Shown here: positions 52,605-63,600 of the stretch, piece by piece
Layout: each line of letters starts with the position of its first letter
Numbering within the stretch: position 1 is the first letter of the stretch
From: Lewinellaceae bacterium
GTDB taxonomy: Bacteria > Bacteroidota > Bacteroidia > Chitinophagales > Saprospiraceae
NCBI GenBank assembly: GCA_016713985.1
Contig: JADJOD010000001.1
Location: 408,501-472,500 of the forward strand
Direction: 5' to 3'
Length of the DNA stretch: 64,000 nt
The notes under the pieces: model-generated
What the model was told of the DNA's origin: nothing
The model's input: the letters and a program-made list of their open reading frames with translations, nothing else
The model's database searches: none
Position numbers and translations under genes: made by a program

Positions 52605-53766
52605 ATGATTCCACGTTTGCTTTCCGACAAAATACGACAAATCGCTACTAAAATGCCCGTTGTGAGTATTACCGGCCCCCGGCAATCCGGCAAGACCATG
52701 CTGGCGCGGCATTTATTCCCGGATTACAAATATTCCAACCTTGAAAACCTCGAAACAAGAACTTTCGCCTTGAATGATCCGGCAGGGTTTGTCAAAGCGC
52801 ATGTTGGAGGCGCCGTCATCGACGAAGCGCAATATGCCTCCCAACCTGTTCTCGTACATTCAGGTTCGGGTAGATGAAAGCCGGCATAACGGCGAATTTG
52901 TATTAACCGGTTCTCAGCATTTTCAATTGAGCGAACGTATAAGCCAAAGCCTTGCCGGGCGAAGCGCTAACTTTTATTTGTTACCTTTTTCAAATGAAGA
53001 ACTTCGCTTAGGGAATTGGTTGCCAAATGATTATGAAAATTTACTTCTGCAAGGAAGTTACCCGAGGGTCTACGATCAACAGTTGGAACCGATCGATTTT
53101 TACCCATCGTATATTGAAAATTACATCGAACGCGACGTGCGGCAATTGATCCATGTCAGCGATTTGAGTAAATTTCAATTGTTTGCCCGTTTGTGTGCAG
53201 GGCGAATCGGACAATTGTTCAACTTGAATGCCATAGGCAATGATGCGGGTGTGGATGCCTCTACTGTGAAACGTTGGTTTTCATTGCTGGAAAGCAGTTT
53301 TATGACCTTCTCCCTGCAACCCTATTTTAAAAATTACAACAAAAGACTGTTGAAAACACCCAAACTCTATTTTTATGATACCGGTATAGCGTGCTCCCTG
53401 CTTGGTATCCGAACTTTGGAACAACTGAACACACACTACCTTAAAGGTGCGTTGTTTGAAAATTTTGTTATCGTGGAAATCATGAAACAATTTTACAACC
53501 GGGGCATCCGGCCGCAATGTTATTTTTGGCGCGACAATACGGGCCATGAAATAGACCTGCTGGTGGAAGACGGTGCAAACCTTTTTCCGGTTGAAATCAA
53601 ATCGGGCCGCACGATCCAGCCGGAATTCTTTAAAGGACTGGATTTTTTTCATAAAATATCGGGCAATCCCCTCTCCAATGGTTATATCGTGTATGGCGGC
53701 GATCTGCAACAACCGCGATCCAACGGCACGGTAACCGGGTGGAAAGAAATGCCACAATTTGTGTAA
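52605..53766 (+). CDS. AAA ATPase with DUF4143 domain, frameshifted
   Basis: About 387 residues. The N-terminal ATPase has Walker A in SITGPRQSGKTMLARHLFP and Walker B in AVIDEAQYA; the C-terminal DUF4143 part has GRIGQLFNLNAIGNDAGV, FYDTGIACSLLGI and ENFVIVEIMKQFYNRG, then the nuclease-like FWRDNTGHEIDLLVEDG and PVEIKSGRT. The first frame stops at 52877; similarity moves to another frame at PNLFSYIQVRVDE. One base too many near 52840-52845 (GCCTCCC) explains this. Such proteins are common, of unknown role, and appear spread by transfer. A -7 box precedes the ATG. The helicase gene follows 46 bp downstream on the same strand. Confidence 0.82.
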
Positions 53767-53812
53767 ACAAGTGAGTGGAAATTTTCGACCTTAGCCGTAA
53801 CAACCCGTGCCC

Positions 53813-56800
53813 ATGCCACCGTCCGCCGTCCAACATCCACCGTCTACCGTACTCGACATCGAGGTAATTTCTGCCGGTGCAGGATCGGGTAAAACCTATA
53901 CACTCACCGGCCGAATGGTGGAGTTGCTGAAAAAAGGCGTGCGGCCGGCGGGTATCATGGCTACCACGTTTACCCAGAAAGCGGCGGCGGAGTTGCAGGA
54001 ACGTGTACGTGTCCGGCTGCTGGAAGCGGGCATGACCGAGGCCGCCAACGAACTCGGGGAAGCGCTTATCGGCACGGTCCACAGCATCGGCACGCGCTTG
54101 TTGCAGCGTTTTGCTTTCGAAGCAGGGGTATCTCCCCTCGTGGAGATCATCGCGGAAGACGACGGTCAGCGGCTGTTCAACGAATCCTTGTCGCAGGTGC
54201 TCAGCGAGCAGCGTATCGAACGGATGAACCTGCTCGCCGACCGGCTGGGCCTGACCAAAAAAACGCTGGGCGACGCTTATGACTGGCGCCGGGTGATCCG
54301 GGAATTGACCGATGTGGCAAGGGCGAATAATTTTTCAAAAGAAGTATTAAAAACCAGCAAGTTGCGTTCCTGGCAATCCTTCGAACGGCTGTTGCCGCCC
54401 GCGCAGGAAACCGACACGATCACCTGGCAGAACCGCCTCTTTTCCGCCATCGACCAGACCGTGGCGGCGCTCGACGCCAACGAAGCCGACGGCACCAAGG
54501 CCACCCGCGATGCCGCAGAAGTGCTGCGCAATTTTCAAAACCAGCTGAAATACCGCGGCGAACTCTACTGGCATGAATGGGTAAAAATTGCCAAAATCAG
54601 CCCCGGAGCCAAAAGCCGCGACCTGATGGAGGAACTCCGGACACTCGCCTTGCGCCACGACGAGCACCGGCAATTTCGCGAAGACGTAAAGGATTTTATC
54701 GACCTCGTATTCGATATCGCCACGGACGCGCTCGACGAGTTCGAACAATACAAGAAAAAACGCGGCCTGATCGACTATACCGATATGGAAACCTACGTCA
54801 GCCGCCTGCTTCGGATGGACAGCGTGCGGGAAACACTGCGACATGAACTGGATCTGTTGCTGGTCGATGAATTTCAGGACACCTCGCCGATCCAACTGGA
54901 TATTTTCCTGCAATTCAGTCGTTTAGCCAAACACTCTATCTGGGTTGGCGATCCAAAACAAAGTATTTACGGGTTCCGGGGCGCCGAACCCGCGCTGATG
55001 CAGGCCATCATCCGCGCTACCGGAGGGGTAAAAGACGGGAATATTTTGAAAAAATCGTGGCGCAGCCGGCCGGACATCGTATACGCGGTCAACGCCATCT
55101 TTACCCGGGCATTCAGCGATATGCCGCCGGAGCAGGTGGTGCTGGAGCCGGCCTGGACCGGGGATACGGTGGACAGTGGCAGCACGGACGTTGCAAAAAC
55201 CCATGCAGATGAGAAGGATCGTTTCCTCTCGACGCCGTCCACCGCCCACCGTCTACCCTCTACCGCCTTGATCCACTGGTATTTCCGCTCCGAACTTGAT
55301 GAAAAAAAGGTGCCCGGGCATCCCTGGTTCGATCACTGCATCGCCGATCAGATCGCCACTTTACTGGAGCGCAAACCATTGATTTACAATAAAAAACGAA
55401 CGACAAAACGGGCAATCCGGCCGGGAGATATTGCGGTGCTTTGCCGCAGCAACAAAGCGTGCCGCGATATGGCCGACGCCCTGCACCGCGCCGGCCTGAA
55501 AGCGGCAATCAGCCGTGCCGGTCTGCTCGAAACCCCGGAAGCAAAACTGGCCCTGGCGTGCCTGAAATACCTGCTTACCCCCTCCGATTCCCTGAGTGTA
55601 GCCGAAATTTTGCTGCTCACCGGCGCCATGGACCTCGAAGAAATGATTGACAGCCGGGTGGCTTATCTTGCGGAATGGCGCGATAGCCAAACCTACACCG
55701 GCGCCTGGGGGGATTCGGGTATTCTCCGCCAACTGGGCGAATTACGCCCGCGAACCGCCGACCTGTCCGCTTCCGAAATACTCAACCTCGTGCTGGACGA
55801 ACTCGACCTGCGCCGGGTGTCGGCCCAACTGGGCAATCCCGCGCAAAGGCTCGACAACCTCGACCGCCTGAGACGTTACGCCCTCGATTACGAGTCGGCG
55901 TGCCAGCGCCTGCATTCGGCTGCCTCGCTGGGCGGCTTCCTGTTGTGGCTCAACAACCTGGCCCGCAACGAACAGGATGCGCAAGGCTCCGGAGAAAGTG
56001 ACGACGCGGTGAAAGTGCTCACCTACCACCGGAGCAAGGGCCTGGAATTCCCGGTCGTTGTGTGTCACAACCTCAACCAGACCTTGAAGGAGCAAATTTG
56101 GGGCATCAACCTGGTGGCTGAGGGCGACGAGCCGGATTTAGACAACATTCTGGGCAACCGCTGGATCCGTTTTTGGGTAAATCCTTATGCCGACCAGTTT
56201 CGCGGCACCCGGCTGGAAGAAGTGCTGCTCCAGGCGCCCGAATGGTCGCAGGCAAGTCGAACGGCACTGGAAGAGGAGGCGCGTTTGTTGTACGTCGGGC
56301 TCACGAGGGCGCGCGATTACCTGATTTTCCCGGCGAACGCCCAGGGGACAAAGTGGCTCAACCGCGTTTTTAACCACGGCGACGAATCCATTCCCACCCT
56401 TGATCCCGATTCCGGCGAAACGCCGTTTTATCGCGATGGTCAACCGCTTCTTTGCGAAACGGAACCGCTTTACAAACCCAAAGATTTTCCGGAAAGCCAA
56501 CCCGACGAATCGCCGGTGTTTTTCCACGCCCCCCGCGCGGGCAAACACCCCGTGCCGCGGCAGTCGCTGCTGATCGATCCGATGCAGGAAATGCCGCCGG
56601 GTTTTGACCCGCAGTTGGTGGAGCCGGTGGGCTGGGCTCCGTGGCTGGAATTTTCGGGGGATTATTCGCAGGCGCTGGAACGGGCCGTTCAGGCGTTTTT
56701 TATGGCTGACAACCCATCCCTGACGATGGAAAGCCGGGCAACTCTTGCCGGCAAACAATTGAAAATCAGAGGGATATCCGGGGCGGTATCACCCGAACAA

Positions 56801-57130
56801 CTCGTGCGGCAGTCCGACGCGTTCCGAAAATTTCTGCAAAACCAGTTTCGGCCGGACGTGGTGCTGGCAAAATATCCGCTGGAGATGTGGCACACCCCTC
56901 GCTTTCTCCGGGTAGAAGCCGACTTTTTGATTAAAAACGAAGAACAAATTCACCTCCTGCTGTTCGCCCATTTTGCCGAAGGCATGAAAAAATGGCGCCC
57001 CCAAACGCAGGCCCTCGCCCCGCTGCTGGGCTGGTGCAGGTTGATGGCGCGCAGGGCCTATCCGGCCCAAACAATCCGCTGCTGGACCGTTTTTCCGGTG
57101 GAAGGCCAATCCGTAGAGGTGCGATTTTAA
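53813..57130 (+). CDS. UvrD/AddA-like DNA helicase
   Basis: 1105 residues from ATG 53813 (a GTG two codons earlier is possible). It is an SF1 helicase: motif I SAGAGSGKTYTLTGRM (residues 20-35), motif II LLLVDEFQDTSPIQLDIFL, motif III SIWVGDPKQSIYGFRGAEP, motif V VLTYHRSKGLEFPVVVCHN and motif VI LLYVGLTRARDYLIFP. Size and domain order resemble the AddA/RecB group that repairs double-strand breaks; a C-terminal PD-(D/E)XK nuclease is not obvious, and an AddB partner is not adjacent. Two in-frame low-complexity stretches rich in PST (at residues 2-13 and around 475-485) come from CCACCGTC-type repeats. The gene is otherwise intact. Confidence 0.88.
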   Translation: MPPSAVQHPPSTVLDIEVISAGAGSGKTYTLTGRMVELLKKGVRPAGIMATTFTQKAAAELQERVRVRLLEAGMTEAANELGEALIGTVHSIGTRLLQRFAFEAGVSPLVEIIAEDDGQRLFNESLSQVLSEQRIERMNLLADRLGLTKKTLGDAYDWRRVIRELTDVARANNFSKEVLKTSKLRSWQSFERLLPPAQETDTITWQNRLFSAIDQTVAALDANEADGTKATRDAAEVLRNFQNQLKYRGELYWHEWVKIAKISPGAKSRDLMEELRTLALRHDEHRQFREDVKDFIDLVFDIATDALDEFEQYKKKRGLIDYTDMETYVSRLLRMDSVRETLRHELDLLLVDEFQDTSPIQLDIFLQFSRLAKHSIWVGDPKQSIYGFRGAEPALMQAIIRATGGVKDGNILKKSWRSRPDIVYAVNAIFTRAFSDMPPEQVVLEPAWTGDTVDSGSTDVAKTHADEKDRFLSTPSTAHRLPSTALIHWYFRSELDEKKVPGHPWFDHCIADQIATLLERKPLIYNKKRTTKRAIRPGDIAVLCRSNKACRDMADALHRAGLKAAISRAGLLETPEAKLALACLKYLLTPSDSLSVAEILLLTGAMDLEEMIDSRVAYLAEWRDSQTYTGAWGDSGILRQLGELRPRTADLSASEILNLVLDELDLRRVSAQLGNPAQRLDNLDRLRRYALDYESACQRLHSAASLGGFLLWLNNLARNEQDAQGSGESDDAVKVLTYHRSKGLEFPVVVCHNLNQTLKEQIWGINLVAEGDEPDLDNILGNRWIRFWVNPYADQFRGTRLEEVLLQAPEWSQASRTALEEEARLLYVGLTRARDYLIFPANAQGTKWLNRVFNHGDESIPTLDPDSGETPFYRDGQPLLCETEPLYKPKDFPESQPDESPVFFHAPRAGKHPVPRQSLLIDPMQEMPPGFDPQLVEPVGWAPWLEFSGDYSQALERAVQAFFMADNPSLTMESRATLAGKQLKIRGISGAVSPEQLVRQSDAFRKFLQNQFRPDVVLAKYPLEMWHTPRFLRVEADFLIKNEEQIHLLLFAHFAEGMKKWRPQTQALAPLLGWCRLMARRAYPAQTIRCWTVFPVEGQSVEVRF

Positions 57131-57233
57131 CCCTGTTCGGTTCCCTATCTTACCCGTTCGGCGGGTTTCTTTTTTTACTGACCCGGCGTTGCAGCCATGT
57201 TTGTACCGTGCTTTTCAATCAAAAATCATCGGT

Positions 57234-58550
57234 ATGAACAAAAGAATAATATTCCTCAGTTGCTTTTTCGGTCTTTCAGTCATGACGCTTCAGGCGCAAA
57301 ACCTCGCGGATGCCAAACGCCTTGCCGAAGCAGGGCGGCATTTTGAAGCCGAAAAAATTTACAATGCCGCATTGGCCAAAAATCCCGATAACCTGGAGGC
57401 ACTCATCGGCGCCGGTTACAATTATTCCTGGGCCAAACAACACGACCAGGCGCGTGAAAAATTTGAAGCGGTGCTGGCGATCAATCCGGACAACGCGGAA
57501 GCATTGGTGGGTAAAGGTTACAACCTCGCCTGGGCGGGCCAGTATGCGGCGGCCAAATACCCGTTTCAGGCGCTCGAACGCCTGCAACCCGGCAACGCTG
57601 AAGCCAGAAAGGGATTGGGTTACGTTTATCTCTGGCAAGGCAACGGCCTGGTCGCCATCGACTATTTTGAAAAACTGATTCTCGAATATCCCAAAGAAAT
57701 TGAATACTACATCGCGCTGGCACAATCGTATCTGATTGAAAGCAAAATAAAAAAGGCCCGTGTAGCGCTGCAATCGGCACTTCAGATCGATTCGACCAAT
57801 CGTGTTGCAAACGAATTGCTGGAAAACTCCTACGGCATCGTCGCTCCGCTCGAACTCGATATCTGGACGGGTTATTCAAAAACCGGCGATGTGGGCAGTT
57901 TTAACCTGCGCACGGTACAACTCACCGGCCAGGTTGCGAAAAAACTCCGGATGTTCCTGAAATACGACAACTCGCTGACGCTTGACCTTGCTTCGCTGGT
58001 GCGCAGCAACCAGGAAGCGCAGGCTTTTTCACTGGGCGCCGCAATTCCCTGGAGCGGCCGGCTCACCAGCCGGTTCGAATACGGAACACGTATTTTGCCC
58101 GACAACGTTACACAGCAGATTTTCAGCACCGAACAGGTGTATTTTTATCAACCTGAGTTTTAAAGGCGGCGTTTTTCGGCATGAGCACCAAAATGCCCAA
58201 CGAATGGCTCGCATACGGAAGTGTTCGGGTACCGGTTTCGAAAGGTTACGCCATAGAGCCTTATTACTTCTACTCCCGGGTGGAAAATGCGCCCCGCCCG
58301 GAAAACCGCTTCCTGCTGAACAACCAGTTTCGCACTGCAAAAGGTTATGAACTCAACATCGGGGCGCTTTACGGCAAAGCCGGCGTGGACCGGGATGCCG
58401 AAACCGACAATATTTTCGGCGGCTACGCAACCGTCCTGTTGCCATTCAGCCAAACCGTATGGGGGCAACTCTCCTTCCGCTGGGAAAAAGCGCCGTACGA
58501 AGGTTTCGATGGCGGCTGCATTCGGGATAAAACTGCGGCTGGAAAGGTAA
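57234..58550 (+). CDS. TPR protein with YaiO-like outer-membrane barrel, two frameshifts
   Basis: About 439 residues. ATG 57234 starts a signal peptide (MNKRIIFLSCFFGLSVM...LQAQ). TPR repeats follow (GRHFEAEKIYNAALAKNPDN; HDQAREKFEAVLAINPDNAE; GLVAIDYFEKLILEYP), then a beta-barrel domain (LDIWTGYSKTGDVGSFN, WSGRLTSRFEYGTRILPD). The first frame stops at 58161 after VYFYQPEF; the barrel resumes one frame over (FFGMSTKMPNEWLAYGSVR) and, after a second shift near 58514, ends in AAFGIKLRLER at 58550. Net length is divisible by three, fitting one deletion and one insertion. It resembles PgaA/YaiO-type exporters or surface proteins; the GT2 gene next to it supports polysaccharide export. Confidence 0.75.
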
Positions 58551-58666
58551 ATTCCGCAAATCCCCAAAAATTCCTTTCCGCTTCTTTTTCAAAGACTTAA
58601 TAAAAAAACAGCCTGTTGAACTTCTCTTCTCCGGGAGGGAAAGTATGGGCCTAAAAGTATAATAAC

Positions 58667-60535
58667 ATGTCATCCAAACTTACCAACCGGTCCGTACAAG
58701 CACCTGCCATGTCTTTACCCATCGAAACTGTCGTTCAGCCTCCTGTCAAGGCGGCAGCAAAGCCGGAACGCCTGATGGCTGCCTCCCCCAGTCCGGTCAT
58801 GTATCTGACAATTTTTACCGCCTGGATCGCATCACTCGTCTGGTTTCAACCCCGCCTGCTGATGCTGCTCGATATGGCATACAACACACCCAGCCGCATC
58901 GCGATCTGGACCTTCATCGGTTTTATCGACTTTGCCTGGTTGTATGGCATGTACAATATGGGAGTTGTCGCTTTTGCCACCGTGTACGGGATGCTGGGTA
59001 AAAAAAGCCCGCTGAGCAAAACGCCCGATGTGGCGACGATGCAGCCACCGGTGGCCATTTTGTACACCACCTGCAACGATTTTGTAGAAGAAAGTATGGT
59101 TTCCTGCGTTCGGCAGGATTACCCGCAATACACCGTATACATTCTCGACGATTCCTCGCGGCAGGAATTTAAGGACCGGGTGGATGCCTTTGCCGCACAA
59201 TATCCCGAGCTGGTAAAAGTGATCCGCCGCCCCGACCGGAAGGCGTTTAAAGCCGGCAATATGAACCACGGGCTGGCCAATTTTGCACACGAGCCTTATT
59301 TCGCCATCGCCGACGCGGATGAAATTTTGCCCGCCGATTTTTTGGCCAAAACCGTAAAAGTGCTCGAAACCGACCCGACCTGCGGTTTTGTACAGGCCAA
59401 TCACCGCGCCAATCCCGATTCGTCGTCCGCACTTTCCAAATCACTCGGCGTAGGCATCGACATTCACTGGAAATGGTACCAACCCCTGCGCAACGACTAC
59501 GGTTTTGTGATGTTTCTCGGCCACGGCGCCTTGCTGCGCCGCGACGTGTGGGAGAAAATCGGCGGTTTCCCCGACATCGTGAGTGAAGACCTGGGTTTTG
59601 CCATTCATGCCCGTGAACTGGGCTACCGCGGGCGTTTCCTCGAAGACGTGATCTGTTTTGAAGATTTCCCCGATTCCGTGCGCTCTTTCCGCATCCGCCA
59701 CATGAAATGGACCCGCGGCACTTCCGAATTCCTTTCCAAAAAAGGCGGCTGGCTGCTCCGCGCCAAAAACATTTCCTGGACCGAAAAACTCGATATCCTG
59801 TTCCCGACGCTCAATTTGCCACTTACCCTCGTTTATTTCCTGTTCATGATCAATGCCAACCTGGCACTGCCGTATTATTTCGGGCATGCACAGGATGTCA
59901 CGTTTGTTCTGGGCGGCCAGGAATTCAGTTTTCCGATCGTTGCGCTCGATGGCGGTTTTCAGGTGATCTACGGCTGGGATTTTTACCTCATTACCCTGAT
60001 GACGTTTTTTGCTCCGGTTTTTTCGTTCGTGATCGCCCTTGCCCGTCAGCCGCTCAAATTATTCCGTTTCCTGAGCCACAGCACGGCATTATACGCAGCG
60101 CTCACACCGCTGTCGAGCCTTGGCGTGCTGGCATACATGGTATCCGGCAAAGCCACTTTCCTCGTGACCGGCGATCAAAACCAGTCGGAACACGTTGAAA
60201 AGGCAAAAACGACGGGCTGGTTTCAAAATTTTCGCGCCGGCTGGCAAAATTTCCTCGCCAAAAGTCATCCCGACACACGTTTGGTGCAAGGTTTTGAAAT
60301 ATTCACGGGTGTTGCCTTCGGTATCGCATCGCTGGTCATGTTCCAGATATCCTTTATGGGTTTGTGCCTTGCATTTTTGTTGCTGCCGGTGTTGCACCAT
60401 ACAAAATGGGATAACCGGCTTGTAAAAAGCCTGGTTTACGTGCCATTTATCCTGATTATATTAGGGGTACTGTTATCCGGTTTCAGCGTATTCGGGATGA
60501 AGGCTGTATTTTTTGGTTATGGATTTCATTTTTAA
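58667..60535 (+). CDS. Glycosyltransferase family 2 (cellulose-synthase-like), multi-pass
   Basis: 622 residues. Membrane segments at about 45-100 precede the GT-A domain: VAILYTTCNDFVEESMVSCV, YTVYILDDSSRQEF, the DxD motif AIADADEILPADFL, acceptor-site Asp in IVSEDLGFAIHARELG and RHMKWTRGTSEFL in place of QxxRW. Five or six membrane segments follow (about 390-460 and 545-615). This is the processive-type layout; it may polymerise a beta-linked glycan. It follows the TPR/barrel gene by 116 bp on the same strand, like pgaA/pgaC-type pairs, so joint synthesis and export of a polysaccharide is a reasonable inference. The ORF is intact from ATG 58667. Confidence 0.82.
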   Translation: MSSKLTNRSVQAPAMSLPIETVVQPPVKAAAKPERLMAASPSPVMYLTIFTAWIASLVWFQPRLLMLLDMAYNTPSRIAIWTFIGFIDFAWLYGMYNMGVVAFATVYGMLGKKSPLSKTPDVATMQPPVAILYTTCNDFVEESMVSCVRQDYPQYTVYILDDSSRQEFKDRVDAFAAQYPELVKVIRRPDRKAFKAGNMNHGLANFAHEPYFAIADADEILPADFLAKTVKVLETDPTCGFVQANHRANPDSSSALSKSLGVGIDIHWKWYQPLRNDYGFVMFLGHGALLRRDVWEKIGGFPDIVSEDLGFAIHARELGYRGRFLEDVICFEDFPDSVRSFRIRHMKWTRGTSEFLSKKGGWLLRAKNISWTEKLDILFPTLNLPLTLVYFLFMINANLALPYYFGHAQDVTFVLGGQEFSFPIVALDGGFQVIYGWDFYLITLMTFFAPVFSFVIALARQPLKLFRFLSHSTALYAALTPLSSLGVLAYMVSGKATFLVTGDQNQSEHVEKAKTTGWFQNFRAGWQNFLAKSHPDTRLVQGFEIFTGVAFGIASLVMFQISFMGLCLAFLLLPVLHHTKWDNRLVKSLVYVPFILIILGVLLSGFSVFGMKAVFFGYGFHF

Positions 60536-60649
60536 ATAACCCGAAACACGCCTCGCCTCCGGTCCTTCCCTTCCCCCGGTTTCGCCACCAGCGCCGCCGG
60601 GGGATTTCGAATAAAAAAATTCCGATACAAACCTGAAAATCAGTTGAAT

Positions 60650-63600
60650 ATGATCAAAAATCTTTTGCTTGTTTTTGCCTTGCAACTGGTCGCCCTGCCG
60701 ATTCAAGCCCAGGCCGTCGCCCTGCCTTCCGGATTCGCACAATCATCCGTGGCAGAAGGACTGAACCCGACCTGCATGGCTTATGCGCCGGACGGGCGTG
60801 TTTTTCTCGCTCAAAAAGACGGCCGGGTCCTCATTCTTCACGAAAACGGCGACCTGCACCCCGAACCTTTTATCACCTTACCGGTAGATGCCTTTAATGA
60901 AAAAGGGCTGAACGGGATCGCGCTCGACCCCCATTTCGATACCCAACCCTGGGTATATTTGTACTATACCGTGCCCGGTGTACAACACAACCGGGTCAGC
61001 AGGGTTTGGGCAAACGGCGATTTTGCCGTGCCCGGCAGCGAGCAGGTGCTGATCGACCTCGACCCACTCAGCGGAAGCATCCACAACGCGGGGGCACTGG
61101 TATTTGGTCCCGACGAAAGGTTATACATCGGTGTGGGCGACGGAGCCAGCTCGAATAACGGCCAGAATTTGAATACGGTTTTGGGTAAAATACTGAGAAT
61201 CAATGCAGACGGCTCCATTCCACCCGACAATCCGTTTTTCAACCAGTCTGCCGGCAAAAACCGGGCGATCTACGCATATGGCGTGCGCAACCCTTTTTCC
61301 ATGGCTTGTGATCCGGTTACGGAAAAAATATACTTCTGCGACGTAGGCGCCGAAGCCTGGGAAGAAGTGAATGAACTGGCGCCGGGAGCCAATTACGGCT
61401 GGAAACTTTACCAGGGCGCTTCGGGCAATCCGGCGTTTAAAGACCCGGTTTTTGCCTACAACCACAACGACGGCTGCGCCGTCGTCGGCGCCGCATTTGC
61501 TTTTCAAAACAACGCCCTGATCCCCGCCGAATACCGCGGAAAGTTCTTTTTTGCCGATTATTGCAAAGGCTGGATAAAAATACTGGACCCGGCCACGGGC
61601 AATTTTGCCGGAACTTTTGCCACCGGCATCGACCGCCCGGTCAGTCTGCTGGCCACTCCCGACGGCGAAATGTACTACCTCGCCCGCGCGGGCCTGGGCG
61701 GCGGCTCGGAAACGGACAACACGGCAAGCCAGGAAGGTACGATCTGGAGGGTGTTTTGGGTTGGCACAGGCGCGCCGCTGGTAACCGGTCAGCCGCAATC
61801 TGTACTGGTGGCGGAAGGGGAGTCGGCCGTTTTTAGAACACAGGCGTTTGGGGGCCAACCGATTCATTATCAATGGTATTTGAACGGAGAAGTTGTACCC
61901 GGAGCGGACTCCGCAGTATGGGTGCTCAATAACCTGAGCCTTGCAGACAGCGGCTCCACAGTGTTCTGTGTGGCGGAAAATGCCTTCGGCGCCGACGCCA
62001 GTCAAACAGCGGTGGTGGGCGTTTCGTCCAATCACCGACCGCAACCGGAAATACTGTTTCCCTTGTCCGGCGACTTGTATCGCGGCGGCGATACCCTGCT
62101 TTTTTCCGGCCAGGCCATCGACCCCGAAGAAGGGATTTTGCCGGCAGGCCGCCTGACCTGGCGTATCGATTTTCACCACGCCACGCATACCCATCCGGGG
62201 CTCCCCGCCACGCCCGGTGTGGCACAGGGGCAGTATGTCGTATCACATGTGGGCGAGACTTCGACCGACGTTTTTTTCCGCATTTACCTGACCGCCCGCG
62301 ACACCTTGGGTTTCGAAAAAACGACCACTCGCGACGTTTTTCCCGCAAAAACGGGGGTAACGATAGATGGCCCGGCCGGCATCGCCATGAACGTCGACGG
62401 CCAGATACGGCCTTTGCCGGCAGTTTTTGAAAGTGTGGTGGGTATCACCCGTACGATTCAGGCGCCGGAAATTCAACGGATCGGAGATACCGTTTACCTG
62501 TTCGACCACTGGTCCGGCGGCAGCACCGATCCCCTGGTTTCATTTATTACACCCGATTCACCCGTCGCGCTGGAAGCCATTTACAATTCCTATACGCTGG
62601 GCAACGGCGAGGGACTTGCCGGGCAGTATTTTATTGATCCTCAGGGCGATTTCGACGAGCCGCCCGTGTTGATGCGAATCGACACAACCGTGAATTACAA
62701 CTGGGGCGACGGCTCGCCCGATCCACTTCTGCCCATCGACTATTTTACGGCACGCTGGCGGGGTTTTGTACAACCGCTGTTTTCCGAAACCTATAACTTT
62801 CACGTATTCAGCGACGACGGGTGCAAGCTTTGGATTGGAGATTCCCTTGTGATCGACAAGTGGGAGCCGCAGGCGCCGAAAGAAAACTCCGGGAGCCTGG
62901 TTTTGGAGGCCGGCAAAAAATACCCGGTCCGCTTAGAGTTTCTGGAAATCGGCGGCGGGGCGCTTGTACAATTGTCGTGGAGCAGCGCCCACCAGGTGAA
63001 ACAGATCGTGCCCAGGCGCCAGCTCTACCTCCCGTCGATCCCCTTTCCGGCGGGCATTTACGGCAATCTCGGCCTGGATACCAATAACAACGGCATCTGG
63101 GAAAACGGAGAGCCGACGTTGGCCGGTGCGACGGTTCGTTTGTACGATGCCGGTAGCGACACCCTGGTGGCCCTTACCCTTTCCACCACAAACGGGCGTT
63201 ACTCCTTTCCCGAACTCCCGCAGGGCAGTTACTACCAGAAAATCACGTTGTCGCCGACGGCTGATGTGCTCGTACCCGTTCAGAATGTCGACGCCAGCGG
63301 CATCACGCCCGTTTTTGATCTGGCCCCCGCCAGCAAAAAATATTCGATGCTGCATGGTCAGCAACCACTATCGCCCTGAGTGGGAAAGTTTGGCTCGACC
63401 TGAATAAAAACAATGCGCCGGATTTGCCGGAGCCGCCGCTTCCCGATGTTGTGGTATTGCTTTACCGTGCCGACTCCACCCTGGTGGCCGCTACCGCTAC
63501 GGATACGGCGGGTGGGTACCGTTTTTCCATCGTCAGCACGGGGTCCTACTTTCTGGTTTTTTTGCCGCCATTTTACCCCGACCCGATCGAACCCGGGTTC

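Noticed and set aside
52605..53766. Mobile element or toxin-antitoxin module
   Set aside because: DUF4143 ATPases are often scattered by transfer, but no partner gene, integrase or boundary repeat supports a module here.
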